Below are positions 1 through 9,947 of a stretch of 64,000 nucleotides of DNA, piece after piece. The position numbers and the translations under genes were made by a program. The notes under the pieces were generated by a model. That model did no database searches. It was given only the letters and a program-made list of their open reading frames with translations, and had not been told where the DNA came from. Origin of the DNA: Schizochytrium sp. CCTCC M209059 (Eukaryota > Sar > Bigyra > Thraustochytrida > Thraustochytriidae); the NCBI GenBank assembly GCA_000818945.1, contig KN805409.1, positions 164,951-228,950 of the forward strand, read 5' to 3'. Each line of letters begins with the position of its first letter. The stretch's first letter is position 1.

Positions 1-415
1 CAAAACAAAGGAACAAACAGACAAGAGAGAAACAAACAAAGAAACAAACAAAGAAACAAACAAAGAAACAAACAAAAACAAACAGACCTCGTGGTTCAAA
101 TTCAACACAACCATCTTCTCTCTCCGCCTGCTCAGGCTCCGGGCGCTCGCGATCAAACCCGCCTCTCGGTCGGCTTCGAAGCCGTCTCCGAAGCACGCAG
201 ACGGCCTGACGCGGACGGGCGCCGCACGCAGACCGGCGGGGGAAAGACCTCTGCGTCGCGTGGCCTCGCACGCTTCCTGGCAGCAGCTGCTAGGCAGGCT
301 GGCCTGAGCGCTGTCGAACACACGCCGAGCGCAGAGATTGCCTGCTCGTTAGCCGAGCACGCGACGAACACGCGGCTGCGCGTTGCAATTTCGTCAGGAT
401 CCGAAGGAGGCCAGG
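1..415. other. upstream region of the FHIP-like gene with a 12-bp A-rich tandem repeat
   Basis: Positions about 30-82 are a tandem array of an AAACAAACAAAG-type 12-mer, about four copies. The rest is GC-rich leader for the gene starting at 416. An open frame beginning at 91 is out of frame with the real gene and shows no recognisable domain, so I do not call it. Confidence 0.6.
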
Positions 416-2992
416 ATGTTTGCCAAACTGAGAAAAGGCGTCAAGGACTTTGCGCAAAAGGTGGCGGCGCCCGCTGAGTCGAGACCGGCGGTTGAAGTCT
501 TCAAAGATCTCTGGGATGAGGTCACAGAAGAACATGCGAGGGTTTTGCAGGCAAATTATGACCTCGATGACCCAGGCCTGCTTCTCAAGACAAGCATTCC
601 CGCCAATCTTGATGCCATGGTAACCTTGCTCGTGCGAGAGGATCTCGGGCTCATTCGCGACTCGAACCGTGGCGTCATGCAGGACGAATCAAGCTCCCCC
701 TCCGACGATCTTGGACGCCAACACATTGGCCCGCTCCGAGCTTGTCTCGAGTACACGCTCGAAAATCGGGTCTTTATCGACCTCTGCGCCAAAGGTCTTG
801 CCGACAGGCCCAATGGCATGATGCCACTCATTCTTATCACACTAACGAGACTCTTTGATAAATTGAGGCACCCGCTCCTGCCATACAAATCGGCGCACGC
901 GCCTCTCTGCCAGCTTATTCGCGTCAGTGCAGAGGTCGGCGCACCCGACGCTCAAGAAAGACTCGTATCCTTGCTTCGCACGCTCTGGCTCAAAATGCGG
1001 GCGGATCCAAGTCAGCTACAATTCTTTTATGCACCTGGAAAGCAAGGTTCTCTCAAGCTCGAGCTCTTTGACGCCCTATTGCCTCATATTGCCGCCGATA
1101 ATGATACGGGGGAGCGCGCAAGGTACGCCATGCTTTGCGTGTCATCTATTTTTGACCCAATGTTGCACAAGTACATTGTGGACCAGACACTCTTTTGCAA
1201 GCGCGTGGCGCAAAGCCTTCTTCAGGCCTTTCAGTCTGCCGTTGACGCTCGCCGCGCCCAAAACTCCTCGCAAGGCTCGCTACCAGCTGCGCAAACATCC
1301 TCAAGCCCAGGTGCGGCGGACCTTGATGATCTGTACAAGCCTGACCTTGTGCAGGAAGCTGATCGTGTTCTCGCCATGCGCTGGAAATTTGCGCTCGCTT
1401 TGTCAACTCCAGGTGTCTTCACCAGCATTGACCTGAATGCCTCCCACGATGAAGACAGCGTCGACGAGGAGGATACTGATGATAATGATGATGATGGGGA
1501 TAACACCGACGAGGGCGCCGATCTTACTCTGAATGGCAAGAGTTCCATCGCGAAAAGTATGAAGGCTGACGCCGAGGAAAACGAGGCGGTAGAGCTTCTG
1601 CCCCGAGCTCTCGTCCGGGAAATCACCGAGTCCTTCTTGATGGGGGCCCTGCGCGCCGCTCTGCTCGAGACCCACGAAGAGATGGCACGTGACGCCATGC
1701 TCGCTGTCTGCGTTCTACTAGAGAGTGCAGCAGAGTCTGGCTCTGGAACGGCTCACCACGGCCCACTGCAGTGGAACCTCGTGTCCATGCTCATCTCCCC
1801 TGCGCTCGAACCCGACATGCGCACTCTTGATCAAGAGAATGACAAACTTGAGCAGGCTGACGCGCAGGAAACGGCGCGCTTGCAAACGGAACTCCTCGTT
1901 CGCATCGACTCCATGTCCCCGCAAGTCTCCATGGCCGCTCTCAAGCTTTTTTCTGCCCTTCTTGATCTCAATGACGCACGCATCTTGCACAGTCTTGTGC
2001 TTCGCCAACTTTATGGCGGCTTGCACCTCGAAGGCGCCCCAGAAGGCACTGTGCCTCCCCTCGACCCTTTGCGTACTCCGCCACGCAAGCCAACCAAATT
2101 GTCGCGTAGGGTGCGGACTGCATCTGCAGGGAACGCTGTCGACTTTCTCGACAAATTCCCAGGCTCTCCAAAACCACCCGTCATTAGTTCTGAGCGCAAG
2201 TTGAAGGCAATCTCAAACCAGGAGCGCAAGGATCTCGTGACCTTTGAGATGTATCTCACGGATGAGCAAACAGGTGCTGCGGCGCGTCTCGCCGCTTACA
2301 CCTCTCCTGTGTGCAGTGAGCAGGCACGCTCGTGTTCTCCACAGAAAAAGTCAAAGCGCGCAGCCGCCGCATCTGCGGTCGAGGCACCTTTAAAGGAGCG
2401 TGATTCCGGACAGACGACGGGAAAAACAGCCTTTGTGGAAGGTCTATTTTTGAGCGTTGTCCTGAATAAACTGGAGCGTATGCTAGATAGCTCGCTCGAG
2501 GAAAATCTTCTTCTCACGGGAATTCTTGCCAAGCTCGCGCAATGCCCGCATCGCGTCATGCACAGTTATCTTTATGATGAGGCCATCTCTCTCCGGGACT
2601 TTCGCGCCGCCTTTGAGGGTAGGCCTTATACATTGTCTGCCTTTGATGCCGAGCGGGGTGACACCCTCTTGAAAATTAAGGATGGGGTGCGCACGCTTGC
2701 TAATGTGCTTTCCTCGGTGTGGAAGGAGGCGCTCGAACGAGCTCAAGACGTGGGCGCTGATTTCGAGGCCCAGCATATCTTTACGCGCAGCCAACTCGGC
2801 GCCGATGGGGATCTGGATCTCGGTGACGAAGAAATGGATGCCAGTAGCGTTAGTGCAGCTCTCGCCGACTTTGGGCCGTCTAAGAAGCGTTTTGTTCAGG
2901 CGTACGTTGTCATTGAAGAGTTCTTCAAGGAGTTGGCATCCGTCTTGCAGGCCAAACAAAATCTTGCACTTCTACAGCATGACCTCCAGTGA
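416..2992 (+). CDS. FHIP/FAM160 (RAI16-like) family protein, FTS-Hook-interacting protein
   Basis: The family forms the FHF complex with FTS and Hook and links early endosomes to dynein. The protein has 858 residues and is almost entirely helical-repeat-like. The N-terminal third carries the family pattern, including RHPLLPYKSAHAPLCQLI at about residues 151-168 followed by the Leu-rich helices typical of FHIP proteins. An acidic Asp/Glu-rich linker lies near residues 345-375, and a basic, Ser-rich linker precedes the C-terminal helical block. The open frame extends to a TTG at 383, but the first ATG is at 416 and gives a basic amphipathic start, so I use that. The stop is followed at once by a TGATG pentamer array. 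The family assignment is from pattern memory; the role is inferred from animal and fungal relatives. Confidence 0.75.
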   Translation: MFAKLRKGVKDFAQKVAAPAESRPAVEVFKDLWDEVTEEHARVLQANYDLDDPGLLLKTSIPANLDAMVTLLVREDLGLIRDSNRGVMQDESSSPSDDLGRQHIGPLRACLEYTLENRVFIDLCAKGLADRPNGMMPLILITLTRLFDKLRHPLLPYKSAHAPLCQLIRVSAEVGAPDAQERLVSLLRTLWLKMRADPSQLQFFYAPGKQGSLKLELFDALLPHIAADNDTGERARYAMLCVSSIFDPMLHKYIVDQTLFCKRVAQSLLQAFQSAVDARRAQNSSQGSLPAAQTSSSPGAADLDDLYKPDLVQEADRVLAMRWKFALALSTPGVFTSIDLNASHDEDSVDEEDTDDNDDDGDNTDEGADLTLNGKSSIAKSMKADAEENEAVELLPRALVREITESFLMGALRAALLETHEEMARDAMLAVCVLLESAAESGSGTAHHGPLQWNLVSMLISPALEPDMRTLDQENDKLEQADAQETARLQTELLVRIDSMSPQVSMAALKLFSALLDLNDARILHSLVLRQLYGGLHLEGAPEGTVPPLDPLRTPPRKPTKLSRRVRTASAGNAVDFLDKFPGSPKPPVISSERKLKAISNQERKDLVTFEMYLTDEQTGAAARLAAYTSPVCSEQARSCSPQKKSKRAAAASAVEAPLKERDSGQTTGKTAFVEGLFLSVVLNKLERMLDSSLEENLLLTGILAKLAQCPHRVMHSYLYDEAISLRDFRAAFEGRPYTLSAFDAERGDTLLKIKDGVRTLANVLSSVWKEALERAQDVGADFEAQHIFTRSQLGADGDLDLGDEEMDASSVSAALADFGPSKKRFVQAYVVIEEFFKELASVLQAKQNLALLQHDLQ

Positions 2993-3012
2993 TGTGATGT
3001 GATGTGATGTGG
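2986..3012. repeat. TGATG pentanucleotide array at the FHIP stop codon
   Basis: About four to five copies of TGATG begin at the stop codon. They are the reverse complement of the CATCA array at about 3458-3516 in the same intergenic region. Confidence 0.8.
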
Positions 3013-3457
3013 CACCCATATTCTTAATTTGCCAACCTACTTTTGAAAGAATATCTTCGATGATGCTGACTGTTCAAAGCTCTGTCCTCCCCTCAACACT
3101 AGCCCGCTCAAGGGCATATTCCTGTTCATAGCTGAGCTTATATGTCTGGATCTTGAGTACGGAAGGCCGCTGTCTCATGGAATGCGCTGGATGGTTCTCA
3201 CGTTGGGGATGCTTGCCCGAGGTCACCAAGGTCATGATCGACTTGTCCGTTGAACTTTTTTTTTAAGTTTTCCTACGTTCGAAGTTAAAGTTTTCTTCTA
3301 CTGGTCGTACGCTCATACTAGGGTCAAAGAATATGCTTGGTTGCTGCAAGTTGAGTGATTTGTTCAAGCACGCTTGCATCAATCGTAGCAATCGATCGAA
3401 ATTAAATGATGTATAAAAAGTTTTAAGTAGGACTAGGCAGTGCGTGTGATTGACATT
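3013..3457. other. intergenic, AT-richer spacer
   Basis: No gene seen. A TATA-like GTATAAAAAG lies near 3413 and could serve the downstream kinase gene. Confidence 0.4.
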
Positions 3458-3516
3458 ATCACATCACACCACATCATAGCACAGCACATCACATCACATC
3501 ATATCACATCACATCA
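3458..3516. repeat. CATCA pentanucleotide array upstream of the kinase gene
   Basis: Imperfect CATCA/CACATCA repeats over about 60 bp, the reverse complement of the array at 2986-3012. A TATA-like CATATAAAC follows near 3593, about 180 bp before the kinase ATG. Confidence 0.75.
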
Positions 3517-3771
3517 TGCGGTTGCTTCCAGAACGGGTCCGCGCCGCGATTCCCAGCAACCAACATTCAATCGGAGATTTGCAAACCTTGCTCATATAAA
3601 CACAATCGATCGAGGCCTCTCTCATCGAGTGCGCGACGGGGCGCGCGCCGCTGCCCAAAGGCAGAAGGAGGCAAAGGTAGAGGCCGTCTCGAGCGTCGTG
3701 CACGAGTTAGGACTCGTGGGCAGCAGCAGCACCAAGTCGTCTCCATCGCCCACATCGTCCAGAGAAACAGG

Positions 3772-5928
3772 ATGGGCGGTGGACTCGGCAAGCTCGTCAA
3801 GGGGGGGTCCTCTGTAGCACTCGATAGCGATGCAGCGGTGCCCGAAAAGCGTTGGATCGAAGAAGATGACGTCATGACTGCAGAGAACTCCTTGATATAT
3901 ATCAACTCTCCCTTATACATGGAGTTACGGAAAGCCTTAGCAGAGCCGCTTGGGCAGCGCTATCTCGCCAACTTTGCCAAGGCAGAGGCGTCTCAAGAAA
4001 ACTTTTTTGCTTGGATTGAGATGGAGGATTACAAGCGCATTCCTACGCGGGACTATCGTCGATTTGTTGCCAAGAGTATCTATCAAAAGTTCATCAAGGA
4101 CGACGCCGTCATGCGACTTGGCATCCTCACGCCCGAGCGAGTGCTCGTGTACCAAAGAGCCATTTACGGCACCGTCCCTGATACGATCGAATCGAACTCG
4201 CTCGATGAAGCTGGAAACTCAAACATAAGCACAGATTCACGCAGACTCACCATGGTACCGGGCCGACTCGACCTCAAGGCCGATCTCTTTGTAGGTTTGC
4301 AGCACGCTGTCTTTCGCGAAATGGCAGACAATACTTTCCGACGCTTCAAAGCCTCGTCAGAGTACGATGAATACATCAAGCAGAAAAAGGCCACCTACAA
4401 CCACGTCGACGTGGACGACTTCGAGTATCTCGACTTCATTGGACAAGGAGCCTTTGGACTTGTGGCTCACGTCAAGAAAAAGTCAACCGGAAAAGAATAC
4501 GCTATCAAGTCCATGGGCAAAGCGAAGCTTATTAAATTCATGGGCCGTCGCGGTGGCTTCAAGGCACGCAAGACTCGTATTTGCATGGAGCGCAACGTAT
4601 ACGTGCACTCAACCTTTCCCTTTATCGTTGAGATGCATTATGCTTTTCAGACCGATCTCGACGCGCTCATTGTTATGGAATTCGTGCGGGGAGGCACGGT
4701 GGAAGAGCTCAAGAATAGGTATCTTGACAAGTGTTTGCCAGAGGACCACGCCAAATTCGTCATTGCGGAGCTCATGCTTGCACTTCGCCACTTGCACTGT
4801 CTCAACTACGTGCATCGCGACTTGAAACCGATCAACGTGCTCCTTGGCAAGGATGGCCACGTTAAACTTGCAGACATGGGTCTGGTAGGTCACATCGATG
4901 ACGAAAAGGGCGTTTTGCAGCGCCCTTCGCGGTATGAGCTCCTAGGAACCGAGTCTGAAAAAAATGAAGCTGGTGTAGGTTCCGACGATAGTGGAGACGA
5001 GCAGAGCTCCGCGACAAGCTTGGGGCACTCCGTATCCACCTTGAGAGGTTCGCAAGTAGAAGATGCGCACGCCCGAGACTTGTCAAAGTCTGATGGTCCT
5101 GACGGCGAAATCCAGAGCCCACACCAGCGGCGTGCATCTCGCAAGCCGGGAGTTCCCATAGGCCGTCGCTTCACTCGAGTGGGTACGATTGGATACAAAG
5201 CTCCAGAGCTTCTGGAAGCGGAGCGCCCGAAGAAGCGATCAACAAGGAGGCTCTCCAAGAAGCCATCGCTTCGCTCTGGTTTCCACGATGAGAACAAAGA
5301 CCTCGCGGGGGATAATGATGACGCCGATCCTGAAGGATACGGTGCGAGCGTCGATTGGTGGTCTCTCGGGGTTATGACGCTCGAGCTTTTATGCGGTAAA
5401 AACCACTACGTCCCTTCCGGCATGGCCATCATGACCACGAATGATTCATCAAAACTTGAGCTGGGCGTCATCAATAATTTGCAGACACCCAGTGCCAAGC
5501 TGCCTTCGGAGGTGTCCCAGGAATGTCGTGATTTCGTGGATGGACTGTTGGCAAGGTCTCCCAAAGAGCGTCTTGGGACCAATGAGCAAGGATTCCGCGG
5601 ACTATGCCAACATCCCTGGTTTCAGAGCATAGACATGTCACAGCTTTTGGCCAAGCAAGTCAAGCCGCCATACGACATGTCTCACATGAAAGACAGGGTC
5701 GTTACCAAACCCAAATGGCCTAACTTTGATACAATGAAGGCAGAGATCGATCTCGAAGGATTAGAAACGCTCATCGGTGGCGGACCAGAAAGGACAATCA
5801 ATTCCCGGCATCAGCGATACTTTGAAGATTGGGACTATGTGGCACCTCTGACCTTCAAGCTCGAGCTCGGGGCGCAAGAGGAGCGTCTGCACAAGGCCAA
5901 GGGAGAGGTCACCGAGCCCGATCAGTAA
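3772..5928 (+). CDS. RGS-domain AGC protein kinase, GRK-like
   Basis: 718 residues in GRK order: RGS-homology region about 45-200, protein kinase domain about 218-618, AGC C-tail about 645-690. Visible motifs are the Gly-rich loop GQGAFGLV (224-231), Lys246 in AIK, HRDLKPINVLL (348-358), DMG at 368-370 in place of DFG, and GTIGYKAPE (471-479). The tail has the NFD tether (651-653) and an aromatic FEDWDYV hydrophobic motif (684-690). About 100 residues rich in Ser, Asp and Glu (371-470) separate DMG from the APE end of the activation segment. The N-terminus MGGGLGKL could be N-myristoylated (Gly2, Gly6, Lys7), which would suit membrane receptor signalling. Start ATG at 3772. GRKs phosphorylate active GPCRs; the substrate here is inferred only from architecture. 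Confidence 0.85.
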   Translation: MGGGLGKLVKGGSSVALDSDAAVPEKRWIEEDDVMTAENSLIYINSPLYMELRKALAEPLGQRYLANFAKAEASQENFFAWIEMEDYKRIPTRDYRRFVAKSIYQKFIKDDAVMRLGILTPERVLVYQRAIYGTVPDTIESNSLDEAGNSNISTDSRRLTMVPGRLDLKADLFVGLQHAVFREMADNTFRRFKASSEYDEYIKQKKATYNHVDVDDFEYLDFIGQGAFGLVAHVKKKSTGKEYAIKSMGKAKLIKFMGRRGGFKARKTRICMERNVYVHSTFPFIVEMHYAFQTDLDALIVMEFVRGGTVEELKNRYLDKCLPEDHAKFVIAELMLALRHLHCLNYVHRDLKPINVLLGKDGHVKLADMGLVGHIDDEKGVLQRPSRYELLGTESEKNEAGVGSDDSGDEQSSATSLGHSVSTLRGSQVEDAHARDLSKSDGPDGEIQSPHQRRASRKPGVPIGRRFTRVGTIGYKAPELLEAERPKKRSTRRLSKKPSLRSGFHDENKDLAGDNDDADPEGYGASVDWWSLGVMTLELLCGKNHYVPSGMAIMTTNDSSKLELGVINNLQTPSAKLPSEVSQECRDFVDGLLARSPKERLGTNEQGFRGLCQHPWFQSIDMSQLLAKQVKPPYDMSHMKDRVVTKPKWPNFDTMKAEIDLEGLETLIGGGPERTINSRHQRYFEDWDYVAPLTFKLELGAQEERLHKAKGEVTEPDQ

Positions 5929-7449
5929 ACATGAGAGCCAAGAAAGACGCTCTCGAGGGTACGATTCACAGCAGAGGGCGTGAAGAGAGCAAATTTGCTA
6001 TCGGGATCGACCAGCAAACTTTCCTAAGGTTCCTTCAAGCTTTCTGCCTTTTCTTTCTTTCTTTCTTTTTTCTTTTCCTTTCTTTACTTAGTATTATACC
6101 TGCTGTCGCCAAAGGAACAACGAATCTTTAGGAAGTCTATGTGCCGATGGAAGGAGCCAACGTGCCAGCCAGCGCATGACCCTGCGAAGAATGATGTTTG
6201 ACATTTGCGAGGGAAGGGACGCACGGCATGTCCGCAACAAGACATCTGCTCTGATGCTAGAAGCTCTGAGAAGTGACGTTTTTGCAACGCCGGAAAAAGG
6301 CACACACGTATACGAATGATATTTGTAAAACTAGATGAGATGATCGATTTTTTTGGAGGGGGGGGGGGGGACGCAACGACAACAGTAAACTGCGATTGCT
6401 CTCAGGTCACATTTGTTGCTTCAAGCATTGAGCATAACAGTAAACTGCGATAGCTCTCAGGTCACATTTGTTGCTTCAAGCGTTGAGCACAAGCTCGTCG
6501 CTCACTTTCGATAGGACAAACACACACACACACTTTTCAAATGCTGTTATTTGTTCATGTCCAATTGGTTCCGAAGAAGGCCTATGAGCCTGGATCAAGG
6601 TCCATGGACCTCATCCGGATCGACAATTCTTGCTCGCGTTGAAATCAGCGCTTGTCGAATTGACGGCGAGATGAAGCAACTCTCACGCGCTGTGTTTTCT
6701 TCGAGAGGGGCGCGTCAAATCTTACCACACCCAAAAATTTCCTGCTGACCAGATCCCATCCCGCAACCCTGCCCACGCCCTCGTCCACGCTGGCAGCAGG
6801 CGCAGAGGCCCGACGCCCTGCCGATTCTAGGACCCTTCCCTGCGATCGATCGTCGGGCGCTGGTCTGGCCAAAGGAAAGGCGCGCGCTGCACAGCGCGCA
6901 GTGCCGCGGGCGCCGTCCAGGCGGGCGGGCGGGCCGCTTCTCCCGAGGACGGGGGGTTTATTCGCGCCGGCTGTGTCGTTCCATTCCAGTGATCATCCGA
7001 GGCGCCGCGCGAGGCGAGCACGGCCGCGCAGGCAGGGCGCGCGCCCGCGAGCCCCGAGGCCCTGCGCGCGGGGGCTCACGGTCGCATCGGAGCAGATCGG
7101 CAAGCGCGCCTCGACTCGGGTCGCGTCTGCTCGGCTCGGGTCGGGTTGAGTCGAGACGAGACGAAACAACTCGAGTCGAGTCGAGTCTGCTGCGGCGCAT
7201 CTTCTTGACGCCGCCGACCCTCGCTCGCTTGCTCGCTCGCTCGCGCCGCGCGCGCGAGGACCCGCGCCGCAATCGGCCCCGCGCCCTCCGCCCGCACCCG
7301 GCGCCGCAGGCCCCTCGCTGCGAGGCGCGGGATCGCAGACGGCCGAAGTGGCCAGGGTCGCAGCGGCGCTCCCTTCCTGACGAACCTCGTCGAGGGCCTC
7401 GTCGAGGGCCTCGCCGAGGCCGCGAGGAAGGCTTGCGCGCGCCTTGTTG
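5929..7449. other. 1.5 kb intergenic region with GC island
   Basis: Contains a pyrimidine-rich tract (about 6048-6080), a G run (6357-6370), a 55-bp duplication (6381-6490), a short CA run near 6520, and an extremely GC-rich stretch (about 6890-7440) leading into the next gene. Both strands of the GC island carry open frames with no compositional or domain support. Confidence 0.6.
6381..6490. repeat. 55-bp direct tandem duplication
   Basis: Two near-identical copies starting AACAGTAAACTGCGAT at 6381 and 6436, differing at a few positions. Confidence 0.9.
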
Positions 7450-8279
7450 ATGGCGGGCGTGATGCAGGCCTCGCAGCAGGCGCAGGGCGTCGGGCGCAAA
7501 AAGACAAGGAAACGAAAGAAGATCAAGGTCGACTACTATGGCTACGACCCGAGCATCGTCGTCATGGAGGGCGACCCGCGCCTGAACCCGCCGCCGGCGT
7601 GGTTCGGCGTCAACTATCACCCCTCGCAGCCCATCAGTAACTCGTGGATCGAGTGGTCGGGCGCGGATGTGGCCATGTTCGACATCTCGAACAACAAGGC
7701 TATCCCGCTACCAAAGGATTGCTCGCTGGCGCAGGATTCGCTGAAAAGGCGCAAACACAAGCTCGACAGCGCGCCATCTTCGGGCGCCGTCTCTGCGCCT
7801 GACAAGAAGAAGAAAAAACAGATTAGCAACATGACATTGCACCCCTTTCAGCCGACTCGCAACGAATGGACAGACTGGAATTCCATGGACGTAGACGAGA
7901 GCAGCCAAGAGAATGGCACGAATTATTCTAGTGCAAACGCCTCTGCGTCTTCGTCTCCGCGCGATGCAACTCCGGTTCCAGCGCCTAAGGTCGCGGCGCC
8001 TGCTTGGACAACGGCGGGTTCGCTTTCTATTGATAGACCCAGCAGGTCACGAGGACAAGCAGGCTTTATGTCTCCCCTCAAGACCGGTACAGCCTTGGGG
8101 GGCATGATCTCATCGGCAAACCCTTCGGCGACGCTTGACCCAATTTCGCTAGGGCCTCGACCTTCTGTTCAGACGAATACCTCAATGGCCGCCTCTGCGC
8201 ACTCGAACCCGGGATTCCATGCACGAGGATCGCAACCCTCAGCGGCGCGCAATTCAGGGACACAGCCTCCGCCGCCGGC

Positions 8280-8310
<31 letters not shown>

Positions 8311-9630
8311 AATCAGCAACAACAGCAACAACAGCAGCAGCATCAGCTGCAGCAGCAGCAGCAGCAACAACAGCAACGCCAGGGAGCAGCTCAGCAGCCG
8401 CGATCGCTCGCGCCACGTCCAGCACAGCGCCAGCAAGGACCATCGCCTGCCTCGAATATACCGACTTCGGCGATCAGAGACGTCTCCATGCGAGATACGC
8501 ACTCATCCGACGCAGGGTCGGTGTCGTCAGCCGCCTCATCTTCGCGAGCGACGACGCCACCGCCAGGTCAATTGCCCAATGCTCTTCCCTCTGCACCCAA
8601 GGCGAGCAGTGCTGGTGCAAATAGTACAAGTGAGAATGGAGAGCACGGACACATTCCAGCCCTCATTCCAGTGCCGCCACCGCTGAGCCGACCGAAGCCC
8701 AACGAGTCTTCTACGGAGGAGGACCTGATGACATCATTGCAAGAAGCATGGGACGTGACGGAGCTGAAGCGATCATGGGCCATGTCCACGGCTGATCTGG
8801 ACCAGCCCATTGAAGTGCGCAACAAAATCTTGGCCAAGCTCAATCGCATGCGCAAGGCAATGTATCAATTCCAAATCGAGCAGCACCGAAACCACTTGCT
8901 CGAGCTGATGCGTATGCTGACGACTCGAAAAGAGTCGTACACCGCTCACGAACGCGCCTTGATTGGTCTTGCGCTTGCAGGAGACAGTACTGACAGTCAT
9001 GCGCTCTCGCACGAACACTGTGAGCACCGACACAAGGATGACGAGCTCCCGACCGCCAAGGCTGGTACGCCTGCGGCCACGGACGGCTTTGATCCGATCA
9101 AGGCTCGGGCCAAACTCAAGGTCGAGCTCGCAACGAAGATGCACGTGCGTCGCATGATGGTGTTTCTTGAGCAAGACTCCAAGACGCGTGCTGCCATTGC
9201 AGATCGTGCGTTCAAACAAATTTCGCTCGCCGTCAAGGAGCTCACGAATTATGCGACAGCTCTTGTAATGCTTGGGTCAACGAGCATGAGCTCGGGGCTC
9301 ACGGACGCGGTACAGCTGACACCTGCTCAGCGCGAGCAGTTTTTGCACGGTTATGAGGAGCGGCTTGCGGACTGCGTGCGCGCCATGGCTCTCTACCGCG
9401 TGGTGAGCCTTTTGCGCTCTCGATTATTCCTGCCCGAGGCCGCTTCAACGAATGCCAAGGTCACCGAGACGCTCAGTGGCAAGCAAATTTTGAAACTCTT
9501 GAGCAAGGTGGCCTCACGCGAGGTCTTTGTGGACTCTACAGACCCGATGGAGGATCTCCTGGGCCAGATCCGCCGTCTCTCGCTTCTCACGAGTTCTACC
9601 TCTTCGCAGAACATGGAAACCAACTCGTAA
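7450..9630 (+). CDS. polyQ protein with duplicated HPxQPxxNxW motif, function unknown
   Basis: 726 residues from the first ATG (7450; the open frame begins with TTG at 7444). A basic cluster RKKTRKRKKIK (about 16-26) looks like a nuclear localisation signal. A tryptophan-containing motif occurs twice, HPSQPISNSWIEWSGADV (57-74) and HPFQPTRNEWTDWNSMDV (131-148), with a second Lys-rich patch between the copies. A Gln-rich tract encoded by mixed CAG/CAA lies at about 278-312. The C-terminal third (about 420-720) is predicted helical, with long Leu/Arg-rich segments. I recognise no catalytic domain. A transcription or chromatin cofactor would fit composition and NLS, but that is inference. The 3' end faces the carrier gene 317 bp away. 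Confidence 0.75.
8281..8388. repeat. CAG/CAA trinucleotide tract (polyQ coding)
   Basis: Imperfect CAG/CAA repeat read as glutamine on the plus strand, interrupted by single Asn, His and Leu codons. Confidence 0.9.
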
Positions 9631-9947
9631 ATGTAGACATGATAAAGAGAGAGAGAGAGAGAGAGATGGGAGGGCCAAACTCACGAAGGAGGGAGGCTCG
9701 TCCCATCTTACCCTCGGCACTTATAGCTTATTATTGCTTTGCGGTGGCCGCCACCAAATAAGAACGAACTTTCAATATGATATTGAGGGAAAAAGTGAAT
9801 GAACGGGGTTGATCGTTGAGAGAGGGAGAAGGGAAAATAAAACATTGTGACCTATGCATCAGCCAAAACACTGAACCTCAGAGCCACCGCGTTGGAATAA
9901 TCGAAGAAAGGAAGGAAGGAAGGAAGAAAAAAAGGAATATGTAAAGC
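9631..9947. other. convergent intergenic spacer
   Basis: Holds a short GA dinucleotide run (about 9648-9666) and GAAGGAAG repeats near 9905-9930. No gene seen. It separates two converging genes, so it should contain both 3' ends. Confidence 0.6.

Noticed and set aside
88..112. GGTTCAAATTC-like tRNA B-box
   Set aside because: No matching A-box or cloverleaf around it.
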